This document shows, piece by piece, positions 12,144-19,352 of a DNA stretch of 64,000 nucleotides (positions within the stretch are counted from its first letter, which is position 1; each line of letters begins with the position of its first letter). The notes beneath the pieces were generated by a model. It was not told the origin of the DNA. It did not search any database and worked only from the letters and a program-made list of their open reading frames with translations. Position numbers and translations under genes: made by a program. Source of the stretch: Phycisphaerales bacterium (GTDB lineage: Bacteria > Planctomycetota > Phycisphaerae > Phycisphaerales > UBA1924); assembly GCA_029213305.1 (NCBI GenBank), contig JARGPA010000001.1, positions 1 to 64,000 on the forward strand, read 5' to 3'.

Positions 12144-14192
12144 ATGTTAAAATCCATTCTGTTATTTTTAGAATCCGTCCATAGTTTTACTCTTTGCATG
12201 ATTTTGGGCGCAGTGTTGATTGCGCCGGATGGGTTGGCTGATGGATGGCTATGCCAAGGGCGAGATTATCTTGCCCTGATCAATACTCCTGGGCACGCTC
12301 AACATGTGGAGATTGTTGGATCAACCGCGTTTGTTGCTGATGGATCCTCAGGTTGGTTGGTTATTGATATCAGTGATCCAACAAATATGAATTTGATAGG
12401 ATCGTTCAACACTACTGGAAGTGTTCAATATTTAACGGTTGTCGACAATATTTTATATTTAGCAGCTTCTGAAGAAGGCTTGAAAATGTTTGATATTCAA
12501 GACATTTCGGCACCTCAACTCTTGGGCTCATATTCTGTAGATGGAGCAGTCTGTAAAGAACTGGAAGTCGTTGAGAGCATTGTTTACTTGATAGGTGATG
12601 GAATGGGTCTTCAGATAGTTGATGCAAGCGACCCAGAATCTCCGGTTTTGCTTGGTTCCCACATCACGCTTGGAAAAGCAGTTAGTTTGTCAATAGTGGG
12701 AAACACAGCGTATGTGACAGATTTTTTTAATGGTCTGCAGATTATCGACATCAGTAATCCAGCAGAAACGATGCTGTTGGGCTCGATCGAAACTCAAGCA
12801 AGAGCACAAGGGGTAGAAGTTAAAGGGTCAGTAGCGTATGTTGCAGGTCATCATGCGGGATTAGAAATATTTGATGTGAGTGATTCCGAATTTCCTGAGT
12901 TGATGAGTGTTTATGATACTCCAGGGGTTGCAATTCAAGTCACAGTTGTTAATAGCACTGCGTTTGTTGCAGATGGTAGTGGCGGACTCCAAATTTTAAA
13001 TGTTGAAGAGCCCTCAAACCCTATTTTAATTGGATCATACAGAACACCCGAAGACTCGGTTGGGATCACTATAGATGGGGACATCGCTTATCTTACTGAT
13101 GGTGGTGGGGTGCATCTGATCGATATTAATGATCCTAAGATTTCGCAGGAAATTAATTTGACATCCACTCGAGCGCGTGCGGAGGCTATGACAATCGTTG
13201 GTGATATGGCATATATCACTGATCATTTCAAAGGTTTGCGTATTTACGATGTGAGTAATCGTGCTGAACCCATCTGGGTCAGCACTTACGATACTCCTTA
13301 TTGGGCTTTCGGAGTGACAGTGGTTGATTCAATTGCCTATGTTGCGGATTATGGATCCGGGATCCAGATCATCGATGTAAGTGATGGTAGTGCTCCTATG
13401 TTCCTTGGGGCATACGACACACCTGGGGGAGCGATTGATGTTGTTGTGGTTGACTCGATTGCGTATGTAGCAGATGAGTTTAGTGGTTTACAAATCATCG
13501 ATATCAGTGACCCCGTTTTTCCAGTTTTACTCGGATCGTACGATACGGCTGGGTCAGCTGATGCAGTTGAAGTCATAGAATCTATAGCTTTTGTTGCAGA
13601 CGGGTCAGAAGGTATACTACTGATCGATGTGAAGAATCCGACGAACCCTCAACTGATGGGTTCCTATAATACTCCTTATTGGGCAGGCGGTGTGGTAGTA
13701 GTTGGGCCCATTGCTTATATTGCAGATCATAATTCGGGCATCCAGATAGTCGATATAAGTGATCCGTTTTCGCCTGAGTTTCTAGGGTCCTATGACACCC
13801 CTGGCACGGCGACAGCGATATCTGTTATTGATTCCATTGCATATGTTGCAGATTTAGATTACGGGATTCAATGTATTGATGTGAGTGATCCAACCAATCC
13901 CACTTTGGTCGGACCGATTTTTACGGATGGATGGTCTCGTAATTTGTTTGTAGACGGTCCCATAGCATATTCTGTGAATGGACTAGCAGGAGTTCAATAC
14001 ATTGACTTGGGTGATTGTCCGCCATGTATTGCGGATCTCAATGAGGATGGCACAATCAACTTCTTCGATGTCTCAGCATTCTTGAATGCGTTCGCTAAAG
14101 AAGACCCGCTCGCAGATTTGACTGGGAACGGCACATTTAACTTTTTCGATGTCAGCGAGTTTCTCGCCGCATTCTCGAATGGGTGTCCGTGA
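12144..14192 (+). CDS. secreted LVIVD-repeat beta-propeller protein with dockerin-like tail
   Basis: This 682-residue protein has a hydrophobic N-terminus (about residues 10-32) that resembles a signal peptide. Then come about 14 repeats of roughly 42 residues, each of the form IAYVADxxxGLQIIDISDPxxP followed by LLGSYDTP. These are LVIVD repeats, expected to fold as propeller blades, so 14 would suit two seven-bladed propellers. The tail holds two Ca-loop units, DLNEDGTINFFDVSAFLNAF and DLTGNGTFNFFDVSEFLAAF, ending GCP, as in the dockerin-like anchors common in Phycisphaerae. TATAAT boxes lie at 12100-12105 and 12127-12132. The function is unknown; surface location is inferred. Confidence 0.85.
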   Translation: MLKSILLFLESVHSFTLCMILGAVLIAPDGLADGWLCQGRDYLALINTPGHAQHVEIVGSTAFVADGSSGWLVIDISDPTNMNLIGSFNTTGSVQYLTVVDNILYLAASEEGLKMFDIQDISAPQLLGSYSVDGAVCKELEVVESIVYLIGDGMGLQIVDASDPESPVLLGSHITLGKAVSLSIVGNTAYVTDFFNGLQIIDISNPAETMLLGSIETQARAQGVEVKGSVAYVAGHHAGLEIFDVSDSEFPELMSVYDTPGVAIQVTVVNSTAFVADGSGGLQILNVEEPSNPILIGSYRTPEDSVGITIDGDIAYLTDGGGVHLIDINDPKISQEINLTSTRARAEAMTIVGDMAYITDHFKGLRIYDVSNRAEPIWVSTYDTPYWAFGVTVVDSIAYVADYGSGIQIIDVSDGSAPMFLGAYDTPGGAIDVVVVDSIAYVADEFSGLQIIDISDPVFPVLLGSYDTAGSADAVEVIESIAFVADGSEGILLIDVKNPTNPQLMGSYNTPYWAGGVVVVGPIAYIADHNSGIQIVDISDPFSPEFLGSYDTPGTATAISVIDSIAYVADLDYGIQCIDVSDPTNPTLVGPIFTDGWSRNLFVDGPIAYSVNGLAGVQYIDLGDCPPCIADLNEDGTINFFDVSAFLNAFAKEDPLADLTGNGTFNFFDVSEFLAAFSNGCP

Positions 14193-14207
14193 ACTCGTAA
14201 TAGATTG

Positions 14208-15008
14208 TTACGGATAGTCCTGGCGCGTGGGTCGTACGACGATGTCGCAGATGTGGACATTGGCAGGTTGGCTCACGATGAATCCGATAGATCGGGCAAT
14301 GTCTTCGGGAACAAGCACAGGTCCGAACTTGTCCATAATCTTTCCAAAGCCATCCGGGTCGTATCCTGCGACTTCTTGGAACTCCGATTTCACAATCGCG
14401 GGCTCGATGAGGCTTACCCGGATACCTGAAGGACCCAGTTCGCGCCGCGCCGCTTCTGCGAGTGAGTTGACGGCGAACTTTGTTGAGCCGTACATCGAGG
14501 AGAACGGGGAGATGTGTCTTCCCACAGTTGATCCAAGGATCACGATATCAGTGGGGTGGTTCGTCCAGTCTCTATTCTTTTGAAGTTCCAGGAGCTCTGT
14601 TCCTGCTTTTCGGATCATTTTGGCGACGCCCAAGATGTTCGTCTTGAGCATTGACTCCCATTGGTCTGTGTCAGAAGTCATAACCGATCCATCGAGTCCT
14701 CGGCCTGCATTTGCAACGACAATATCCGCGGGTGACCCAAAGTGGTCATTCCCTGCTTGGAGCATCTGATCAATCACAGAATCTTCAGAAGCGTCTCCAG
14801 TGACACAGATGGCGCGGGGATTACCTTTGAAAGGTCCGTATTGATCGTTGATTTGTCGAGCGAGCTCTTCGATCCGATCCGTTCGACGGGCATTGAGGAT
14901 AATCCCAGCACCTTTGGACGCGAGATCAAGGGCGATTGCTTTACCGATTCCTGCGCTGGCACCAGTTACGACGGCTACTCGGCCAGAAAGTGATGAATGG
15001 TTGGACAT
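14208..15008 (-). CDS. SDR family NAD(P)-dependent oxidoreductase
   Basis: This 266-residue short-chain dehydrogenase has the nucleotide motif TGASAGIGKA near residue 16, NAG in VVANAGRGLDG, and the catalytic Tyr-Lys pair in MYGSTKFAVNSL. Ser is in VILGSTVG. The substrate cannot be read from the sequence. AGGAG 7 nt upstream fixes the ATG. The gene converges on the LVIVD gene (15 bp between stops) and is divergent from the TPR lipoprotein. Confidence 0.92.
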   Translation of the reverse strand: MSNHSSLSGRVAVVTGASAGIGKAIALDLASKGAGIILNARRTDRIEELARQINDQYGPFKGNPRAICVTGDASEDSVIDQMLQAGNDHFGSPADIVVANAGRGLDGSVMTSDTDQWESMLKTNILGVAKMIRKAGTELLELQKNRDWTNHPTDIVILGSTVGRHISPFSSMYGSTKFAVNSLAEAARRELGPSGIRVSLIEPAIVKSEFQEVAGYDPDGFGKIMDKFGPVLVPEDIARSIGFIVSQPANVHICDIVVRPTRQDYP

Positions 15009-15067
15009 TGTGACTCTCCTGAAGGTTCTTTGAGTGTATGCGGGTGTCTATGCCGATAGGATGGGGT

Positions 15068-16414
15068 ATGGACAGACGCACAGAAAATCATTCATCATCA
15101 TCCCATCTTCCTCGATCAGTATCCTTGGCGGCCGCGATGCTCATTTCGAGCATGCTCCTCGCTCAAGCGAGTGGGTGTCAAGCAGTTCGTGAACGCAGAG
15201 CTCAACGAGCTGCGGAACGCGAGGCGAATCGAGAAGCGAAAGAAGCCCAAGTAACAGCGCAACTCCCAAACGCGAATCCAGTCGTGATCGAGAACGAATC
15301 TCAATCTGATTGGATGGAGCGTCAACGGATCGCAAACGAGAATAATACTCGATCAACGCAAACACCAAACGAAGTCGTGCAGGATGATACAAAGATGATC
15401 ATCGTAGATGATCGTCCATCTGCTCAGAACAACCCTTCTGCAAGACAGTCTGATGAACCTGAGATTGAGATTATTGACTCTCGCGAAACGGGGGCATTTA
15501 AGAAACAACCCAAGGAGCAAATGAGTTACGATCGTGCGGTCGCGTTGCATGCTGCAGGCGATCTGACTTCAGCTCTTCGCGAGCTTGAGCGAGCGATTGC
15601 ATTTAACCCTAAGTTCACTATTGCGTTCCTCGAAGCGGGTGACATCTATCTTGAGATGGCGCAGTACGATCTTGCCGAGCGAGAGTTTGCAAAGGCAGTG
15701 CGTTCAGAACCTCGCAACTTTATGGCTCAATACCGACACGCACAGGTGTTGCATCAACTTGGGGAACTCCAACCTGCGAATCGAGCATATCTCAGAGCGC
15801 TCTCGATACGTCCTTCAGATTTCGATGCAAACCTTGGGATTTCGATCGTCCTGTTAGAGCTTGGGAAGACTGAGCAATCATTGCCTTACGGGCAACGCGC
15901 AGTTCGATCCGATCCTCCAAGTGGGCGCGCGAGATTGCATCTTGGGAATGTATATGCCGCGATCGATCAGCATGAAAAAGCAGTCATCGAGTATCAACAA
16001 GCAGCAGAACTGATGGATGCCCCAACTCCAGGGTTGTTGCTGAATATGGCAGAGTCACTCAATCAACTCACACGCTACGCGGAAATGGTGGGGGCGCTCG
16101 ATCAGCTCGTCCGCATGGATCCCAATGCGATTGCATATGAACGACTCGGTTCAGGGTTGTTCCGACTCAAGCGCTACGAAGAGAGTCTATCGGCGTTCTC
16201 AAGTTCAGCAGATTATGATCCAGATCATTATCCTGCATTCAACGGGATCGCGGTATGTGAGCTCAATCAATACCTATGGTCTTCTAAGACGGATGGCGGC
16301 GCACGCGAACGAGCGGTTGATGCAATGCGGAAATCGTTACGGATTGAACGCAAGCAGCCACGGATTGTTGAGTTGCTTCGTCGATACTCAAGTGCGAGTA
16401 GCACAGAGAAGTGA
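15068..16414 (+). CDS. TPR-repeat lipoprotein
   Basis: Predicted 448 residues. The N-terminus has a signal peptide ending in a lipobox (LLAQASGC, Cys about residue 37). A charged Arg/Glu/Ala helix and a low-complexity Asn/Gln/Asp-rich linker follow. From about residue 160 to the end are tetratricopeptide repeats, for example AVALHAAGDLTSALRELERA and DLAEREFAKAVRSEPRNF. It is probably an envelope scaffold. The ATG at 15068 gives the best signal peptide; in-frame starts at 15038 and 15050 also exist. TAGGAT lies 5 nt before 15068 and the sequence before the start is also G-rich, so either leaderless or leadered initiation is possible. Confidence 0.82.
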   Translation: MDRRTENHSSSSHLPRSVSLAAAMLISSMLLAQASGCQAVRERRAQRAAEREANREAKEAQVTAQLPNANPVVIENESQSDWMERQRIANENNTRSTQTPNEVVQDDTKMIIVDDRPSAQNNPSARQSDEPEIEIIDSRETGAFKKQPKEQMSYDRAVALHAAGDLTSALRELERAIAFNPKFTIAFLEAGDIYLEMAQYDLAEREFAKAVRSEPRNFMAQYRHAQVLHQLGELQPANRAYLRALSIRPSDFDANLGISIVLLELGKTEQSLPYGQRAVRSDPPSGRARLHLGNVYAAIDQHEKAVIEYQQAAELMDAPTPGLLLNMAESLNQLTRYAEMVGALDQLVRMDPNAIAYERLGSGLFRLKRYEESLSAFSSSADYDPDHYPAFNGIAVCELNQYLWSSKTDGGARERAVDAMRKSLRIERKQPRIVELLRRYSSASSTEK

Positions 16415-16433
16415 TTAGATCAGTCCTGTTTAT

Positions 16434-17327
16434 TCAAGGGCAACCGCCTGAATAGATGCTCAAGAACGTACTGATGTCAAAAAAGTTCAATGCGCCATCG
16501 TTGTTGAGATCTGCGCTTGAGTCCATAGCGCTAAATCGGGACAAGAATAAACTCACATCAAAGAAGTTGAGAGCGCCACAAGGTGCTGCAATGTCTACTG
16601 GACATGAGTTGTCTTCGACGGACCTTGTTACCCATGTGACGAGATTTCCGATGAGAATCCTGAAGTTTGGATCATTGATCTGATCGACTCCAACTGTGGT
16701 TGATAGGTTCACAACTCGGCCGCCGCAAATATCCCATCCGACGACAGCGCCTGAGGTTTCTCCACCCAGTGAAAAATCGGAATCAAAGAATACCGTTGCG
16801 TTTTCCCTAGGAGCAAGGAATGTTTCTGTGCCGCTGAAGCTTGTTACTGGCATTGTGAAGTTCGCAGGTAACCCCGCAGAGACGATTGGGTCTGAAGTAT
16901 TGAGTGTCATCGAAATTGTTGGGGAAGTTCGGAAACTTGCAGAGGGTTCAATGGGCATACTCGCAGCGAGAACTTGCAACACTCCTCGTGCTTGGACCAT
17001 CCAAACAACCCACTCGGAGAAGATAATCCCTCCCCCTGCTTGAGCGAAGTCGAGGAGTTCAGATTGTGCGTCAATTGGGATATCGCTCTGTGTCCAGTTC
17101 CCGTTACCTTGGATATAGACGACATCGAAAGTGCTGAGATCAAATGCGGCGTCGAATTCCCAATAGTTAGGACCGATTTCTGCAGTGTGTCCCTGACTAA
17201 TTAGAGCATCAACCATTGCTGAATCTGTTGTAGTAGATCCCGCGGACACAATCAGTACATGATCTGCTTGTGCGTGTGTTGAGGCCGCGATGAGTGTTGC
17301 TAGTGCAGCTGGTTTGATAAGATTCAT
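16434..17327 (-). CDS. secreted protein with dockerin-like C-terminal tail
   Basis: This 297-residue protein begins with a signal peptide (cleavage likely after THAQA). The body resembles a class-I-amidotransferase-like/ThuA-like fold, with VVYIQGNGNWTQSDI and GGGIIFSEWVVW; that assignment is tentative. The tail has two units, CGALNFFDVSLFLSRF and DLNNDGALNFFDISTFLSIY, ending GGCP, and matches the tail of the LVIVD protein at 12.1-14.2 kb. The first unit lacks the normal Ca-binding loop. It sits convergently with the TPR gene, 19 bp apart. Confidence 0.8.
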   Translation of the reverse strand: MNLIKPAALATLIAASTHAQADHVLIVSAGSTTTDSAMVDALISQGHTAEIGPNYWEFDAAFDLSTFDVVYIQGNGNWTQSDIPIDAQSELLDFAQAGGGIIFSEWVVWMVQARGVLQVLAASMPIEPSASFRTSPTISMTLNTSDPIVSAGLPANFTMPVTSFSGTETFLAPRENATVFFDSDFSLGGETSGAVVGWDICGGRVVNLSTTVGVDQINDPNFRILIGNLVTWVTRSVEDNSCPVDIAAPCGALNFFDVSLFLSRFSAMDSSADLNNDGALNFFDISTFLSIYSGGCP

Positions 17328-17402
17328 ATGTCCCTCTATCCGTTGTTTGACTTTAATTTATCTCCATTACTTTACATCGAGTTTATTGATTCTTGCAAGA
17401 AA

Positions 17403-17425
17403 AAACACCGCATAGTGCGGTGTTT
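17403..17425 (-). terminator. Rho-independent terminator after gdhA
   Basis: AAACACCGCA (17403-17412) and TGCGGTGTTT (17416-17425) form a perfect 10-bp stem with a TAG loop. Read on the minus strand it lies 35 bp after the gdhA stop and is followed by a T-rich run. Confidence 0.88.
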
Positions 17426-17460
17426 GTGTGAATTGGCTTTGCATTTGAGGTAAACACGGT

Positions 17461-18783
17461 TTACGGGAAGATGCCGCGAACACGGTAGACATCACCGATA
17501 TGGTCAAGTGCTGAAGCGAAAGCAGCTTCGCGGAGTGAACACTTGAGTTGGTTACGGCGCTCCATCGTGCGTTGAGCAGCAACAACCATATGACGATTGA
17601 GCTCGCGGTCAACCTGCTCTGCGGACCAGGTTACTGCATTCTTGTTCTGTACCCATTCGAAGTAGGAAACGGTTACACCACCTGCGTTCGCGAGGATCGC
17701 AGGGATGACTTCGATTCCCTTTTCGTCGAGCTTGCGTTCGCCTGATGGATCACAAGGAGCGTTTGCTGCTTCGGCCATCACCTTACAGTCGAGCCATGCC
17801 GCTTGTTTCTCTTGGATCATTTGCTCAAGAGCACCTGGGATAAAGACATCAACTGGAGTACGGTAGAATGTTTCTTCATCAACAACATCAACGCCTTCGA
17901 ATCCTGCGATTCCACCGGTCTTCATGTTGTGCTCGTAGAGCGCTTTACAATCGATCCCGTTGTCATTGCGGATCGCGCCTGTGTGATCCATTACTGCAAC
18001 GATCGTTGCGCCCATGTCCTGGAGGATCTGGCCGCCCCAGCCGTTTACATTACCGAACCCGAGGAGCGATACCTTCATGCCTTTGATATCGATACCGACA
18101 CCTGGGAGCATTTCTGCGAGTGTGTCTGCAACACCCTGACCAGTTGCTTTGAGGCGGCCGGCGGATCCGCCGTACTCAACTGGTTTACCAGTAACTACAC
18201 GGAGTGCGTCGTGATGTTGATGTGATGAAGACATCATGTATGTGTCTGCGAACCATGCCATGATTTCTGCGGTTGTTCCAACATCAGGTGCGGGGATATC
18301 AACATCTGGACCGATCTGATCCATGATTGCGCTGCAGTAGCGTCGAGTAACTCTTTGGAGTTCACCGTGTGAGATATCTCTTGGGTTAACTTTTACGCCG
18401 CCTTTGCCGCCGCCGAATGGGATTCGGACAACAGCACACTTCATCGTCATGAGGAACGCGAGTGACTTGACATCATCTAGATGTACATCATCGTGGAAAC
18501 GGAAGCCGCCCTTGTATGGACCACATGCGTTGTTGTGTTGGATTCGGTAACCCTTGAAGAGTTTGTGATGTCCATCATCCATCTTTACAGGGAAGTGGAC
18601 CATGATCTCGTTCTTTGGTTGAGCGAGAATAATTCGAGTCCGGTGCTTGAGGTTGATGAGTTCCGCTGCGTCAAGCATTGTGTTGACGGTTTGGAGATAA
18701 AGATTGTTTGGATCGTTTGGGAATCCGAGTTCTTCAGTTACTGATCCTCTTGGTAGTTCAGTAGCGGTTGCAGCTGGAGTCAT
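17461..18783 (-). CDS. gdhA: Glu/Leu/Phe/Val-type dehydrogenase (glutamate dehydrogenase)
   Basis: About 440 residues, typical of hexameric glutamate dehydrogenases that interconvert glutamate and 2-oxoglutarate plus ammonia. Substrate-site motifs are KGYRIQHNNACGPYKGGFRF and GGGKGGVKVNP; PAPDVGTTAEIMAW follows. The Rossmann motif reads GFGNVNGWGG, with Asn where a small residue is usual. A GTG at 18792 would add three residues; neither start has a clear Shine-Dalgarno. A folded leader RNA precedes the gene and a strong terminator follows. Cofactor preference cannot be decided; Asp in VMDHTG is only suggestive. Confidence 0.92.
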   Translation of the reverse strand: MTPAATATELPRGSVTEELGFPNDPNNLYLQTVNTMLDAAELINLKHRTRIILAQPKNEIMVHFPVKMDDGHHKLFKGYRIQHNNACGPYKGGFRFHDDVHLDDVKSLAFLMTMKCAVVRIPFGGGKGGVKVNPRDISHGELQRVTRRYCSAIMDQIGPDVDIPAPDVGTTAEIMAWFADTYMMSSSHQHHDALRVVTGKPVEYGGSAGRLKATGQGVADTLAEMLPGVGIDIKGMKVSLLGFGNVNGWGGQILQDMGATIVAVMDHTGAIRNDNGIDCKALYEHNMKTGGIAGFEGVDVVDEETFYRTPVDVFIPGALEQMIQEKQAAWLDCKVMAEAANAPCDPSGERKLDEKGIEVIPAILANAGGVTVSYFEWVQNKNAVTWSAEQVDRELNRHMVVAAQRTMERRNQLKCSLREAAFASALDHIGDVYRVRGIFP

Positions 18784-18807
18784 GCTTGGCACCCATTCTC
18801 ATTTCGT

Positions 18808-18907
18808 GCGGGAGAATCCCGCTCGACACCTGCAGCATGTTCCCTCGTAATCGTCGAGGTCGCTCCTCCTGCTGCATCGGTGGAGCGTACGGCTTTCCAA
18901 TAAAGCC
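18808..18907 (-). ncRNA. candidate structured 5' leader RNA of gdhA (four hairpins and a pseudoknot)
   Basis: Read 5' to 3' on the minus strand, the helices are these. P1 is GGCTTT/AAAGCC (18907-18902 with 18896-18891). P2 is CGCTCC/GGAGCG (18887-18882 with 18866-18861, 15-nt loop). P3 is CCTCG/CGAGG (18859-18855 with 18847-18843). P4 is GCGGGA/TCCCGC (18822-18817 with 18813-18808). The P2 loop contains TGCAGCA (18876-18870), exactly complementary to TGCTGCA (18837-18831) beyond P3, giving a 7-bp pseudoknot. P4 ends about 25 nt before the gdhA start. No known riboswitch class was recognised. A role in gdhA control is inferred from position. Confidence 0.6.
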
Positions 18908-18919
18908 GACTCAGTGTGA

Positions 18920-18949
18920 ATGGTATCCGATATGGCTCTTGAATCCCAA
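18920..18949 (-). promoter_or_regulatory. possible gdhA promoter
   Basis: On the minus strand, TTGGGA (18949-18944) and TACCAT (18925-18920) are 18 bp apart. Transcription would begin about 18913, just before hairpin P1 of the leader RNA. The match to consensus is moderate. Confidence 0.4.
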
Positions 18950-19066
18950 TTCGGACATAATTGGAAAGTATTTTCGGCGGATAATTTATGACGAATTATG
19001 CGCCTCGGGTTGAGAAGAATGCAGAATCTGATTTTCGAGAGAAATGATGTGCTCAATTCACTTCAA

Positions 19067-19094
19067 TTGAGGGTAAATCTTTGTGCAATATACT
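19067..19094 (+). promoter_or_regulatory. probable rpsA promoter
   Basis: TTGAGG (19067-19072), 16-bp spacer, TATACT (19089-19094). The start point would be near 19101, giving a leader of about 250 nt before rpsA. Confidence 0.6.
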
Positions 19095-19100
19095 GTTCTC

Positions 19101-19352
19101 GCGTCCAGATATGATCTATCCTTCTCTTCCCGGCAATCAGGACTTTGATGTCCGTCGGGTAGGCCGATCTTGCACCCGGATGGTCCGGAGCTGCAAGTCC
19201 GTTTGACTCTTTAGCCGCACTGGTAACAGTGCAATCTGATCGAGTACAGTTCTGTGCTCATTTCAGATGCAGAGACACACGAAGTTGTTTGGCCTGACAA
19301 CTTCGGGAGCGTCACTGCGATACTCGAAAGAGTATGGAAGGATAACACTATT
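19101..19352 (+). ncRNA. candidate structured rpsA leader
   Basis: Several perfect stems are visible: GGAC/GTCC (19140-19143 with 19150-19153); CTTGCA/TGCAAG (19169-19174 with 19192-19197) enclosing CCGG/CCGG (19176-19179 with 19185-19188); GCACTG/CAGTGC closed by a GTAA tetraloop (19217-19232); and ATACTC/GAGTAT closed by GAAA (19320-19335), immediately before GGAAGG. GGACTT (19140-19145) can also pair with AAGTCC (19195-19200), which competes with the first and second stems. S1 autoregulation is known in E. coli; whether this leader does the same is inference. Confidence 0.5.

Noticed and set aside
18781-18800. Sigma-54 promoter (TGGCAC near 18787)
   Set aside because: The downstream TTGC element at the right spacing is missing, and the site lies inside the gdhA start region.
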